A stretch of 61,353 nucleotides of DNA from Shewanella sp. Isolate13 (GCF_022398325.1 NZ_JAKEVD010000030.1:1-61353), one strand, 5' to 3'. Shown: positions 7,970 to 16,374, counted from the stretch's first letter. Program-made: numbers and translations. Notes: generated by a model from the sequence alone, not told the origin.

Positions 7970-9757
7970 TTAGATAGCGGCTTTCTGAGAGGTAATGAAA
8001 TCGTTTATCTGCTGTTCCAGCACCGACATAGGCACGGAGCCGTTGGCTAAGATGGCGTCATGGAAGGCGCGAATATCGAAGTGTTCACCAAGTTCGGTTT
8101 CGGCTTGAGCGCGTAGACGCTTAATCGTCAGCTCTCCAATCTTGTATGACAAAGCTTGTCCTGGCCAGTTAATGTAACGATCAATCTCAGTGGTGACGTT
8201 ATGCATAGACAACGCAGTATTGCTCGCCATAAAGTCGATTGCCTGCTGGCGTGACCAACCTTTAGCGTGCATACCTGTATCGACCACTAGACGCGCTGCA
8301 CGCCACATCTCATAGGTTAAGCGACCAAAGTTACTATAGGGATCTTGGTAGAAACCAGCTTCTAGGCCGAGATATTCAGAGTAGAGGCCCCAACCTTCGC
8401 CAAACGCCGAGATATAGCTGTAGCGGCGGAAGTTCGGCAGATCCGTTAATTCTTGGTTTAGAGAGATCTGCAGGTGATGACCGGGTACCGCTTCGTGTAG
8501 GGTCAGGGCTTCCATCTCGTACAGTGGGCGTTTATCCAGTGCATAGGTGTTAACCCAGTAATAGCCTGCTTCATCATCGCGACTCGAGCCTGAGTAACGA
8601 CCCGTGGTGTATTTGGGGGCAATTTCGGCAGGAACGGGTTCAATACCATAGGGCTGACGCGGTAGCTTACCGAAATACTTAGGTAGCATGGCATCGGCCT
8701 TCTTGGCGATATAGGCCGCTTCCTTAAGTAGCTCCTCTGCGGTCTTTGGGTAGAACTGCGGATCGGTTCTTAAAAAATGTAGAAACTCGGCGAAGCTACC
8801 TTCGAACCCTACCTCTTCGATGATCTGCTGCATCTCACCACGAATACGCTTAACTTCTTGTAAGCCTAACTGATGCACTTCATCCGAGGTCATCTCTAAG
8901 GTGGTGTAGTAACGCACACGGTTTTCATAGAAGGCTTCACCATCGGGAAGATCGTAGGTGGCGATGCTTACTCGGGTGTTGGGAATATACTCGCTGGTGA
9001 TGAAATCGTAGAAGGCCTGGTATTGGGGAAGCACGGTATCTTGCACTAAGGCGTGGCCTTGCTTGGTAAGCTGCGCTTTCTCTGCATCACTGAAATGGGC
9101 TGGATACTGGGTAAATGGCTGGAAATAACCACTCTCTTCTATAGGTACGATAAAGGCGGTGATGCTGGTCTCAAACCCTTTGAGCGTAGCCTTAGCGGGG
9201 GTGATCCCGGCGGCTAACCCTTGCTTTAGCCAGTAGGTTTGCTGATTGAAGTACGTCGGCAGCGCTTGCAACTGCTTGATGTAGTTTTGGTAGTCTTCGA
9301 CGCTGGCAAAACGCCCTTTGGCAATCGAGGCTATGTAGGCGTGAAAGCCACCTTCGGCCGAGATCGGCATGTAGTGATCTTTGTAGTGGTACTGATCGAC
9401 ATCATTTTGCAGCTGGTCGCGCAAGATCTGAGCGTTAATCGCATCCTCTTTATTTAAGCGGCTGACATCGATTTGCTGTAATTGTTCGAGTAGCTGTAGT
9501 TTGCGTTGATTTAGCGCTGCGAGTGTCGTTGGCGACAGGTCTTGCAGCTTGCCTGCGGCCGTCTTATCACCGAGAGAATAGGCGAAGCCTGGGCTGGCAT
9601 CGAGGGATACCTGCCAAGCGGCATCGATAAGTGATTGCAGTTGAGTATTGGTTGCGACTTGCTCGGTGGTAACACCTAGATGCGGCGCTGTTGATGTTGT
9701 TGTTTGGCAGGCGCTGAGCCCCAAGATTAGCACTGAGGGAAGTAGGTACTTATGCAT
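7970..9757 (-). CDS. DUF885 family lipoprotein, putative metallopeptidase
   Basis: 595-residue DUF885-family protein. The N-terminus is a lipoprotein signal (hydrophobic core then LSAC, Cys near residue 17), so it is probably membrane-anchored in the envelope. The mature part contains the family's LHEAVPGHHLQ motif (about residues 415-425), an HExxxGHH-like zinc-site candidate, and later FGEGWGLYSE with a further Glu. Members are presumed envelope peptidases of unknown substrate, and I infer the same. It stands alone between two terminators. Confidence 0.8.
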   Translation of the reverse strand: MHKYLLPSVLILGLSACQTTTSTAPHLGVTTEQVATNTQLQSLIDAAWQVSLDASPGFAYSLGDKTAAGKLQDLSPTTLAALNQRKLQLLEQLQQIDVSRLNKEDAINAQILRDQLQNDVDQYHYKDHYMPISAEGGFHAYIASIAKGRFASVEDYQNYIKQLQALPTYFNQQTYWLKQGLAAGITPAKATLKGFETSITAFIVPIEESGYFQPFTQYPAHFSDAEKAQLTKQGHALVQDTVLPQYQAFYDFITSEYIPNTRVSIATYDLPDGEAFYENRVRYYTTLEMTSDEVHQLGLQEVKRIRGEMQQIIEEVGFEGSFAEFLHFLRTDPQFYPKTAEELLKEAAYIAKKADAMLPKYFGKLPRQPYGIEPVPAEIAPKYTTGRYSGSSRDDEAGYYWVNTYALDKRPLYEMEALTLHEAVPGHHLQISLNQELTDLPNFRRYSYISAFGEGWGLYSEYLGLEAGFYQDPYSNFGRLTYEMWRAARLVVDTGMHAKGWSRQQAIDFMASNTALSMHNVTTEIDRYINWPGQALSYKIGELTIKRLRAQAETELGEHFDIRAFHDAILANGSVPMSVLEQQINDFITSQKAAI

Positions 9758-9919
9758 GAATTGTCCATTATTGTTTTAATTTTCAGCTTGAATATACCGT
9801 TATGCTTACTAAAGGTCACGGATGAAAATTAAACGAAATGTGACAAAAGGAGATCCATCTGAGATGGAGATTGTTGCTGGAAAGGGGAGTTGGCTGGTAG
9901 AGCGGTAACGGATAGGCAT

Positions 9920-9946
9920 AAAAAAACCGGCTTTAGCCGGTTTTTA
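9920..9946 (-). terminator. Terminator after hemN
   Basis: Minus-strand hairpin ACCGGC-TAAA-GCCGGT flanked by a T run, 30 bases downstream of the hemN stop. It is nearly symmetrical and could also act on plus-strand transcripts. Confidence 0.8.
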
Positions 9947-9975
9947 GGAGGAGCTAATTGCGCTGTTTAAGCCAA

Positions 9976-11352
9976 TTAGATAACACGAGAGAACTGTTGC
10001 TGTCTTGCTTTCTCACGGTAGTAAACATCGAAGCAGATACAGATGTTACGGATCAACAGACGGCCTGTAGGGCTGATAGTGATCTTACGGTCTGTGATGT
10101 CGACTAGCTTATCATCGATGAAGGTCTGCAGTAGTTTTAAGTCTTCTGCGAAGTACTCTTCGAAGTTGATGTTTAGCTTCTCTTCGATCTTAGCCATATC
10201 TAGGTCGAAATGACAGATAAGCTGCTTGATCACTACGCGGCGAATCTCGTCGTCACGGTTTAAGCTACAACCTTTCCAAAGCGCGTGGCCATTGGCATCG
10301 ATTGCTTCGTAGTATGGACGAATATCTTTCTGGTTCTGTGCGTAGCAATCGCCAATCTGACTGATTGAAGACACACCTAGACCCAGTAGATCACACTCTT
10401 CTTGAGTGGTGTAACCTTGGAAGTTACGATGCAGACGGCCTTCGTTCTGTAGGATAGAAAGTTCATCGTCTGGCTTAGCAAAGTGGTCCATACCAATATA
10501 CTGGTATCCCGCACCCGTTAGGGTCTCGATAGTTTGGTGTAACATATCGAGCTTTTGCTGTGGTGATGCTAGATCTTCGTCTTTAATCTTACGCTGGGCT
10601 GCAAAACGCGATGGCAGGTGAGCGTAGTTAAATACCGATAGACGATCTGGGTTTAGATCCAGAACGCGCTGCATAGTTTCTGCAAAAGTCTCAGGTGTCT
10701 GGTGTGGCAAGCCGTAGATAAGGTCGATGTTAGTCGAAACAAAACCTAGCTCTTTAGCGCGAGCCATTAGATCGAAGATAAACTGCTCGTCTTGCTCGCG
10801 GTTGACTGCAACTTGAACCTTCTTGTTGAAGTCTTGCACACCGATAGAGATACGGTTGAAGCCCGCTTCTTTTAGGGTGTCTAGCATCGAAAGCTCGATT
10901 TCACGAGGATCGACTTCGATTGAGTATTCACCTACTTCAGCCACGTTAAAGTTTGCTTTAACCAGTGCTGATAGAGTCAGGATTTGCTCAGGCGTTAGGA
11001 ATGTCGGCGTACCGCCACCCCAGTGAATTTGGGTAACTAGATAATCTTTAAACAGAGGTGCACGCTTAACGATTTCTGCTGCTAAGTACTCGATGTACTG
11101 ATCGGCTTTATGGTGGTGACGAGTGATAACTTTATTGCAGCCACAGTAGTAACAAAGCTTGGCGCAGAAAGGAATATGGATATAAAGAGAAAGTTTGTCA
11201 CTCTTGCTGTTCTTGATAGAGGTCAGCAATTTTTCCTCGGTAAACGAGTCATCGAACTCCAAGGCCGTCGGATAAGAAGTATAACGTGGACCGCTATAAT
11301 TGTACTTTTCGATCATTGACTGATCCCAACTAATTGGGGTGGGCTGCTTCAA
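9976..11352 (-). CDS. hemN: Oxygen-independent coproporphyrinogen III dehydrogenase
   Basis: HemN is a radical-SAM enzyme that converts coproporphyrinogen III to protoporphyrinogen IX without oxygen. The radical-SAM cluster motif CAKLCYYCGC (CxxxCxxC) is present, preceded by YNYSGPRYTSYPTALEF, which is almost identical to E. coli HemN. The long frame opens at an ATG (11397), but a GGAGG lies about 8 bases before an in-frame TTG at 11352; that start gives 458 residues, matching the E. coli length of 457, and was chosen. A half-site resembling an FNR box upstream is too weak to call. The gene stands alone before a terminator. Confidence 0.93.
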   Translation of the reverse strand: MKQPTPISWDQSMIEKYNYSGPRYTSYPTALEFDDSFTEEKLLTSIKNSKSDKLSLYIHIPFCAKLCYYCGCNKVITRHHHKADQYIEYLAAEIVKRAPLFKDYLVTQIHWGGGTPTFLTPEQILTLSALVKANFNVAEVGEYSIEVDPREIELSMLDTLKEAGFNRISIGVQDFNKKVQVAVNREQDEQFIFDLMARAKELGFVSTNIDLIYGLPHQTPETFAETMQRVLDLNPDRLSVFNYAHLPSRFAAQRKIKDEDLASPQQKLDMLHQTIETLTGAGYQYIGMDHFAKPDDELSILQNEGRLHRNFQGYTTQEECDLLGLGVSSISQIGDCYAQNQKDIRPYYEAIDANGHALWKGCSLNRDDEIRRVVIKQLICHFDLDMAKIEEKLNINFEEYFAEDLKLLQTFIDDKLVDITDRKITISPTGRLLIRNICICFDVYYREKARQQQFSRVI

Positions 11353-11603
11353 GGCGTGTCCTCCGGCGTATAGTTTAGCAACATGTGAAGTATGCATGGT
11401 TATTTGTTGAATAACCTTGATCCATGTTGTAAAAATTTAATGTGGGTAGCAAAGTGTGACTGAATATCGCTGAAAATGAGGTGTATGTCTGTGGTCTTGG
11501 GAAAATTTTGTGCACAGACTCACCCTATATGAGCAAAATATGTCATATCTGCGATTGTTATAACGTTCTATTTAAAGTCAATTATTTAGCTCGCATCAGT
11601 TTA

Positions 11604-12071
11604 TTAGTGTAGAGAGCCCTGCTTTAGTTCACTCAGTCGCTTAGCTTCTTCCAATATTTTGACCTCTAACTCACTTTCCGAGCGCATACGAGCGTAGTCG
11701 AGCTTCATACGGGCTTGTTTCTCAAGTGATTTACGATCGTCCTTAATCGGGTGATCTTTAATGACTTCAAAATGCTGAAAAGTTGCTGGGTAGTGATTAG
11801 CGACTAGTTCAGAGATCCCCACTAGCTGCGACAGCTTCACGATGCGCATCACGCCTTCTGATAGCTCACAGCGCTCCTCTACCATTGCATTGGCGATATA
11901 GCGAATATTGTCCAGCAGTTCATTGGCCTTCGCCTTGGCTGCATCGGCTTGTTCTTGTTTAAGCTTGGCTTTGAGTTGTTCTTGTTTACGCACCTGAATA
12001 AGCAGATAGCCTGCATAGGCTGCAAGTGCAACGACGATAATGATGGCGAGGACAATAAAGGCTGTAGTCAT
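11604..12071 (-). CDS. DUF2489-like membrane-anchored protein
   Basis: 155-residue protein with one N-terminal hydrophobic helix (about 4-26) followed by a long charged, probably coiled-coil region rich in Lys, Glu and Ala (about 28-55), then a conserved cytoplasmic part. It resembles the DUF2489 family, which commonly lies beside yihI in gammaproteobacteria; the family label is from memory. Function unknown. It lies 89 bases downstream of yihI with a terminator-like hairpin between, so it may have its own promoter or depend on read-through. Confidence 0.65.
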   Translation of the reverse strand: MTTAFIVLAIIIVVALAAYAGYLLIQVRKQEQLKAKLKQEQADAAKAKANELLDNIRYIANAMVEERCELSEGVMRIVKLSQLVGISELVANHYPATFQHFEVIKDHPIKDDRKSLEKQARMKLDYARMRSESELEVKILEEAKRLSELKQGSLH

Positions 12072-12113
12072 GCATAACCTTAGTAGTAAGTGGGAGACAG
12101 GGCAATTATGGAT

Positions 12114-12145
12114 AAAAATATGGCATCAATAAAGATGCCATAGGG
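12114..12145 (-). terminator. Hairpin after yihI
   Basis: Minus-strand ATGGCATC-TTTATT-GATGCCAT followed by ATTTTTAT. It sits 16 bases beyond the yihI stop, between yihI and the DUF2489 gene. Confidence 0.6.
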
Positions 12146-12160
12146 TTTTACACATAAGAG

Positions 12161-12697
12161 TTAATCTTTATGTTGATAGTCTTTAAGCAGATCCGCGCCA
12201 GACTCAAACCTATCAAATAGGTCGTCATCGCTAATGGCTTTTTTGCTCTGTGGTTCATCGTCTTCTTCGTCGCTGATGCCGAGTCTTTCCATTAGTGCTT
12301 CAATCTGGTTGAGTTGCTTGTCTAACCACTTCTGATCTTCGTGGTTGAGGTTTTTACCTTCTTCAAGCATATCCAGCAAGTTGTTGAGTCTTGGGTCTTC
12401 CTCAAGCTTCAGCAGTTTCTGCTCATCGGTCAGTTTCGGCCCTTTAGGCTTCTTCTCTACCTTAGCTTCGGTATTAATATGCAGTTGAACTGGCTTCTTG
12501 CTGCCGTGACGAGGGTCTGCGCTCTTAGCCTTACCACCGTTGGCCTGACTTTCAATCATCGAAGCGTTATGACGGCTTCCCGCTTTGTTGCCAGCAACTT
12601 GTTTCTTGCCTGAAAGAACTCGCTCTTTCTTCTTGGTTCTCGGGGCTAATTTTGGAGCATTTTCGTTGCTCTTACGCGTTTTCTTACTACGGGACAT
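12161..12697 (-). CDS. yihI: Der GTPase-activating protein YihI
   Basis: YihI stimulates the GTPase Der (EngA) and so modulates late 50S ribosome assembly. The 178-residue protein has a very basic N-terminal region (about 1-75, with the MSRSKKTRKS start typical of the family) and an acidic, helical C-terminal region (about 90-178, including LTDEQKLLKLEEDPRLNNLL). The place next to a Csr-type RNA and near hemN is the same as in E. coli, which supports the call. Confidence 0.9.
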   Translation of the reverse strand: MSRSKKTRKSNENAPKLAPRTKKKERVLSGKKQVAGNKAGSRHNASMIESQANGGKAKSADPRHGSKKPVQLHINTEAKVEKKPKGPKLTDEQKLLKLEEDPRLNNLLDMLEEGKNLNHEDQKWLDKQLNQIEALMERLGISDEEDDEPQSKKAISDDDLFDRFESGADLLKDYQHKD

Positions 12698-12744
12698 GAT
12701 CGCTTATCTCGATAACTTAAATGACTCTATTGTTGAAAAGGCAC

Positions 12745-13419
12745 TTAGGCTCCTGCAACAACTGAAGTTTGGTCGCGTGTTATATCAGATTCTGATGGTT
12801 TTTGCACCAGAATGAGATCGTTTGCTGCAAATAATAGCTTAAAACCGACTTTATTTGCTAGATACTCAAAAGTCTGCCGCTGGTAAAAGCTCACATGGGT
12901 GAGGTTATTCTTGTGGTGCCATTTATCAAATGCACTGAGCTCGCTAAGCAGCGGGGTACAGATTGCAATCCAGCCACCGGGCTTAATTAATTCGCAGAGT
13001 AGTGCCCATTCTCTGTAGGGGAAGCGAAAGTGTTCGAATACCCGATAGCAGCAGATAAAGTCATATTCTTGTTTGAGCTGACGGCTCCAGGGGGCAATGC
13101 TTGGATCGTATTGATTGAGTCGGTGACCCTTAGCTGTGATTTTTTGCAGGGTGTGTGTATCTATGGTGCGGCCGAAGCTCAGTCCGAGCAGTGGGGTTTG
13201 CCCGTCTTCACACTGTGTGATGAGATCCAACATAAATCGCGCTAAAGGTTTGTGCTTACTCGTGGCTAGGCGGTATTTTTGCTGTTCAGCCGTTGGGGGG
13301 AGGTGTGAATTGGCATCGGCAAAAACCAATTGGCATAGCTGGCAGTGATATAAGCAACGTTTTTTATCCGTATAAAATCGAGTTGTTTTATCGCTATGAC
13401 AAAGAGGGCATCTGCGCAT
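12745..13419 (-). CDS. Class I methyltransferase with N-terminal zinc ribbon
   Basis: 224-residue protein. The N-terminus carries CPLC (residues 4-7) and CQLC (about 26-29), a four-cysteine zinc-ribbon-like knuckle. A methyltransferase-like domain follows: LLGLSFGRTID near residue 77 as degenerate motif I, YDFICCYRVFEHF (about 113-125) as the post-motif acidic/EH segment, and IKPGGWIAICTPL (about 143-155). This is the layout of Methyltransf_23-type SAM methyltransferases linked to small-molecule or envelope modification. The glycine-rich SAM loop is weak, so catalytic activity is uncertain. Substrate unknown. Confidence 0.65.
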   Translation of the reverse strand: MRRCPLCHSDKTTRFYTDKKRCLYHCQLCQLVFADANSHLPPTAEQQKYRLATSKHKPLARFMLDLITQCEDGQTPLLGLSFGRTIDTHTLQKITAKGHRLNQYDPSIAPWSRQLKQEYDFICCYRVFEHFRFPYREWALLCELIKPGGWIAICTPLLSELSAFDKWHHKNNLTHVSFYQRQTFEYLANKVGFKLLFAANDLILVQKPSESDITRDQTSVVAGA

Positions 13420-13483
13420 ATATTCACTTCAAACCAACAAGTTAACTCATTTGAGTATAAATGAAGATAGCTGGGTGAGAAAT

Positions 13484-13512
13484 AAAAAAAGGCGACAGAT
13501 TAATCTGTCGCC
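13484..13512 (-). terminator. Terminator of the Csr-type RNA
   Basis: Minus-strand GGCGACAG-ATTAAT-CTGTCGCC followed by seven T. It lies downstream of no protein gene on this strand, which by itself argues for an RNA gene upstream. Confidence 0.9.
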
Positions 13513-13985
13513 TCTATAAAGTGTCAATCGACACCAATTCTGATTTCAAGTATCCATACTTGCTATGTGACTATCCCGGTCAATATCCGTCTTATTTTTT
13601 TGTCAGCTTTCCATGCATGTCTTTTAGTTTATGGTCTTCCAGACACTTTATTTTTAGACCTGTCGTCTTCCCGACAACAGTTTCCGTAGATGGTCTCTAA
13701 AGACACATCACAATTTTTATTCGTCCATCCAATGACGCCTAAGTAACCATCCCTGTCTATTTTTTTTAAGTATCTTCCAGTGATAACAAGCTTCCCGCAA
13801 GTGCATCCAAAGCATCAGCTTCCTATGCTGTGTCTGTATCCTACAAACACTTTCCTATTGGTAGATGTTTCTCTGAATGTAAGGGGTAATGCTAAACAGC
13901 GTTTTGGCCTTCCTAACCAAATCCTTACTAATATTCTTGCGACCTGGACTTCAAGCTGAAATCTCGACTCTTATTATTTTTAGTG
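13484..13985 (-). ncRNA. csrB: CsrB/CsrC-family regulatory RNA
   Basis: A non-coding stretch with 18 GGA trinucleotides on the minus strand against about one on the plus strand (13501-13980). Many GGAs sit in short hairpin loops: TGTA-GGA-TACA (13835-13845), GTCT-GGA-AGAC (13634-13644), GTCG-GGAAGA-CGAC (13662-13675), CAGC-ATAGGAA-GCTG (13816-13830), CGTC-ATTGGATG-GACG (13722-13737), TTGG-TTAGGAAGG-CCAA (13904-13920) and AGTA-TGGA-TACT (13549-13560). This is the hallmark of RNAs that sequester CsrA. It ends in a strong terminator, and E. coli csrC occupies the corresponding place between yihI and engB. The 5' end is uncertain (about 13970 to 14110). Confidence 0.85.
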
Positions 13986-14117
13986 AGTGGTCTCAATATT
14001 ATTATTATTTTTTTGTTACTTTATTCTTATATCTTAAATGTACAAATACCGAAATCTGAAAGTTATTATTAAATAATTTTTGTACTAACAGTTGGGTTCA
14101 TCTCGGTACGGGGCTTA

Positions 14118-14146
14118 TTTAAACCTAGAACTGTGATCTCTGTCAA
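14118..14146 (-). promoter_or_regulatory. Candidate promoter for the Csr-type RNA
   Basis: On the minus strand TTGACA (14146-14141), a 17-base spacer and TTTAAA (14123-14118) form a sigma-70-like promoter pointing into the Csr RNA. Start would be near 14111, about 120 bases before the first GGA motif, so a second, closer start in the AT-rich stretch near 13970-14000 is also possible. An inverted repeat TTTACG-TAAA-CGTAAA at 14164-14179 sits just upstream of the -35. Confidence 0.4.
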
Positions 14147-14190
14147 GAGGGTTTTGCTTGAAGTTTACGTAAACGTAAATGGGATGATAT

Positions 14191-14218
14191 GAAAAAGGAC
14201 GGTGAACCCGTCCTTTTA
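14191..14218 (-). terminator. Terminator of the cytochrome c4 gene
   Basis: Minus-strand GGACGG-GTTCA-CCGTCC followed by TTTTTC, 16 bases downstream of the cytochrome c4 stop. Confidence 0.8.
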
Positions 14219-14233
14219 AGTTATCGCTAATGT

Positions 14234-14854
14234 TTAGTTAAGGCTTGATATATATTTAGATAATGCCTCGATATCGGCAGCATTCAATTTTTTAGCAACA
14301 TCTTGCATCATGCCATTTAAGTCGTTGTTACGATTTGTATCGTGGAACTTATTTAGCTGGATCTTAATATAATTTGCATGTTGGCTGTTGATTGCAGGGA
14401 AGCCAGCAAGCTCGGTTCCTTTGCCTTCAGGTCCATGGCAAGCGATACATGCTGTGATGCCACGGGCTGAGTCACCAGTTTTATAAAGCTGTGCGCCTAA
14501 CTCTGGAATATCTTTAACTTCGATATCTTTATTTTCTTGGCTAGCATAAAATGCCGCCAAGTCAGCGATGTCTTGATCGCTTAGGGCTACAGACATACCG
14601 CCCATGATTGGGTCCATACGACCTTCTTTTCCGCCAGTCTGTGCTGCACTGCGGAAATCATGTAGCTGTTTTTCAAGGTAGGTACTATGTTGACCTGCAA
14701 GTTTAGGATACATGTCTATCATGCTGTTGCCGTCAACACCGTGACATGCAGAACAAACAATGGCTTTAGTTTTTCCGGCTTCGGCATTTCCTTCGGCCAT
14801 AGCAGGTGAAGAGATTGTGGCTAAAACAGACAGCGCAAGAGCTAACTTTTTCAT
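14234..14854 (-). CDS. Dihaem cytochrome c4
   Basis: Periplasmic dihaem c-type cytochrome that passes electrons towards terminal oxidases. The 206-residue precursor has a signal peptide (cleavage after AMA, about residue 20) and two CxxCH haem sites, CSACH (about 35-39) and CIACH (about 136-140), each in a similar c-type domain of about 90 residues with a downstream Met region (MDPIMGGMS in the first, MMQDVAKKLN in the second). The tandem layout and the place beside engB match cytochrome c4 in Shewanella and Pseudomonas. It is monocistronic, ending at its own terminator. Confidence 0.92.
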   Translation of the reverse strand: MKKLALALSVLATISSPAMAEGNAEAGKTKAIVCSACHGVDGNSMIDMYPKLAGQHSTYLEKQLHDFRSAAQTGGKEGRMDPIMGGMSVALSDQDIADLAAFYASQENKDIEVKDIPELGAQLYKTGDSARGITACIACHGPEGKGTELAGFPAINSQHANYIKIQLNKFHDTNRNNDLNGMMQDVAKKLNAADIEALSKYISSLN

Positions 14855-15023
14855 GGCGTTCCAACTTCTTATTAAAATATTTGTCCTGAGCTTACTAGGA
14901 AGACCCGCAAGCGTGATAAAATGTATTTTATGTGATCGGGGTAATATTTTACACGAAATTGTGAAAATGTAAGCAACTCTTCGATATTTATAAAGGTTTG
15001 TTAGTAAAGTTTTGGAGTTAATT

Positions 15024-15701
15024 GTGAGTGAATCTCGTATCGATTTCCGTAAAGCGGAGTTTTTAATTAGTGCACCTGATATTGCACACTTGAATGAATA
15101 TCTCCCTGGCGACGTTGGGGTTGAGATCGCATTTGCGGGCCGTTCTAATGCGGGTAAGTCGAGTGCTTTGAACTTACTAACGGAGCAGAAGATTGCTCGA
15201 ACCAGTAAAACGCCTGGGCGTACTCAGTTAATTAACGTTTTCAGGTTGGATAAGCATCGTCGCTTGGTGGATCTACCAGGCTATGGTTTTGCTCAGGTTC
15301 CTTTGGCGCTAAAGCTTAAGTGGCAAGAGTCATTGGGTGAATACCTACTGAAACGCGATTGTTTGAGTGGTGTGGTGGTACTGATGGATATCCGTCATCC
15401 ACTTAAGGATCTCGATATGCAGATGATCGAATGGGCGGTCGAGAGTCATATTCCTGTTTTAGCACTGTTAACCAAAGCCGATAAGCTTGGTCAAAGTGCT
15501 AGAATGAAGATGGTGAACGAGGTACGCAAGAAGCTAAGTCATTTTAAAGATGGCGTAAAAGTTGAGCCTTTCTCTTCATTGAAAGGTATTGGTAAAGGCA
15601 AAGTGCTGGGTATTTTAGATAGCTGGTGCAAGCCTGAATGGCTAATGCAACAACTCGAAGCAGATGCGACTGCCGCTCAAGCTGAAGCGAGTAAAGAGTA
15701 A
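15024..15701 (+). CDS. engB: Ribosome biogenesis GTP-binding protein EngB/YsxC
   Basis: Essential GTPase (YihA) needed for 50S subunit assembly. The G1 motif GRSNAGKS (about 41-48), the G2/switch region KTPGRTQ, G3 DLPGYGFA (about 84-91) and G4 TKAD (about 151-154) are all present. GTG at 15024 has GGAG 6 bases upstream and gives 225 residues; the open frame continues to a TTG at 15012. It is divergent from cytochrome c4 and convergent with Spot 42 and polA. Confidence 0.95.
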   Translation: MSESRIDFRKAEFLISAPDIAHLNEYLPGDVGVEIAFAGRSNAGKSSALNLLTEQKIARTSKTPGRTQLINVFRLDKHRRLVDLPGYGFAQVPLALKLKWQESLGEYLLKRDCLSGVVVLMDIRHPLKDLDMQMIEWAVESHIPVLALLTKADKLGQSARMKMVNEVRKKLSHFKDGVKVEPFSSLKGIGKGKVLGILDSWCKPEWLMQQLEADATAAQAEASKE

Positions 15702-15741
15702 CGCTTTATTGCGCTCGCAGTGGCACACAGATAGATGAATA

Positions 15742-15768
15742 ACGCTCCTTTAATAGGGGCGTTTTTTT
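15742..15768 (+). terminator. Terminator of engB
   Basis: ACGCTCC-TTTAATA-GGGGCGT followed by eight T, 40 bases after the engB stop. Confidence 0.85.
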
Positions 15769-15802
15769 TGGCATTTTACTAGGAAAGTGAGCGAGTTGAG
15801 GC

Positions 15803-15950
15803 AAAAAAAAACCGACGGCAATAAACCATCGGTATAAATTAGCTCTTTTGGGGAGAAGCTAAATTCAACAAGACTCAAGTTCAATCAAACTAGGTTGATA
15901 TCGCTCAATGAACACAGCATAACTCGAATTTTGTTCGATTTAAAGTAATT
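15803..15950 (-). ncRNA. Possible second small RNA downstream of Spot 42
   Basis: The minus strand between Spot 42 and engB ends in a clear intrinsic terminator (ACCGATGG-TTTATTG-CCGTCGGT then nine T, 15834-15803), although Spot 42 already has its own terminator about 140 bases upstream. A separate short transcript would explain this. No convincing promoter was found in the 140 bases between, and the 5' end given is arbitrary. A tandem back-up terminator for Spot 42 or polA read-through is the alternative. Confidence 0.3.
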
Positions 15951-15972
15951 ACTCTAAAATTTATTTCAGACG

Positions 15973-16089
15973 AAAAAAAGCCCCAGCAAATTAGATTTGC
16001 TGGGGCGCCATAATTTGGCCATTCACTATTAAATAGCGAACGTAAAAAAAAGGTCTGAAAGATAGAACATCTTAACCTCTGTACCCTAC
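15973..16089 (-). ncRNA. spf: Spot 42 regulatory RNA
   Basis: Hfq-dependent small RNA of carbon and central metabolism. On the minus strand the RNA begins GTAGGGTACAGAGG, followed by AAGATGTTCTATCTTTCAGA and a U-rich unstructured stretch, as in E. coli Spot 42. It ends with the terminator GCCCCAGCAAATC..GATTTGCTGGGGC-like hairpin (15980-16006) and seven T. The length of about 117 is close to the 109 of E. coli, and the location downstream of polA and next to engB is the conserved one. Confidence 0.95.
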
Positions 16090-16096
16090 GCAGAGA

Positions 16097-16125
16097 ATAT
16101 TACTCCATTAATCGTTATATGAAAA
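16097..16125 (-). promoter_or_regulatory. Spot 42 promoter
   Basis: On the minus strand TTTTCA (16125-16120), a 17-base spacer and TAATAT (16102-16097) lie exactly 7 bases before the expected Spot 42 start at 16089. Confidence 0.7.
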
Positions 16126-16152
16126 ACTGTTTTTGTAAAAAACACACAATAA

Positions 16153-16168
16153 TGTGATGGATATCCCA
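16153..16168. promoter_or_regulatory. CRP-like site upstream of Spot 42
   Basis: TGTGAT-GGAT-ATCCCA matches the CRP core TGTGAT-N4-ATCACA at 11 of 12 positions. Its centre is about 71 bases upstream of the Spot 42 start. E. coli spf is controlled by cAMP-CRP, so control by CRP here is likely; the direction (activation or repression) cannot be read from the site. Confidence 0.6.
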
Positions 16169-16374
16169 ATGTTTGTGCAATAAAGATACAGTAAATGATC
16201 GCTAAATTTCACTTTAATGAATAGTTATCAATTATTTATATTGATTTTGTTGGCAAAGCTAATTTTGTGATTAATTGAACGGCGGTTGCGTGAATGAGAA
16301 CGATATGGAAGGGATCTTCAGATTTGGAACAAAGTGGCTGACAGAATGTTCCGCCAGCCATGATTTAAGAGGAT

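Noticed and set aside
11405..11440. FNR-box-like sequence upstream of hemN
   Set aside because: Only the ATCAA half matches; the other half has almost no agreement with TTGAT.
13420..14233. Possible decayed protein gene in the long gap
   Set aside because: No frame with homology is visible on either strand; strand-biased GGA motifs in hairpin loops and the terminator point to a Csr-type RNA instead.
16329..16356. TGGCTG/CAGCCA hairpin after polA as terminator
   Set aside because: The stem is short and the following T stretch is interrupted; it may be weak at best, so it is not listed as a feature.
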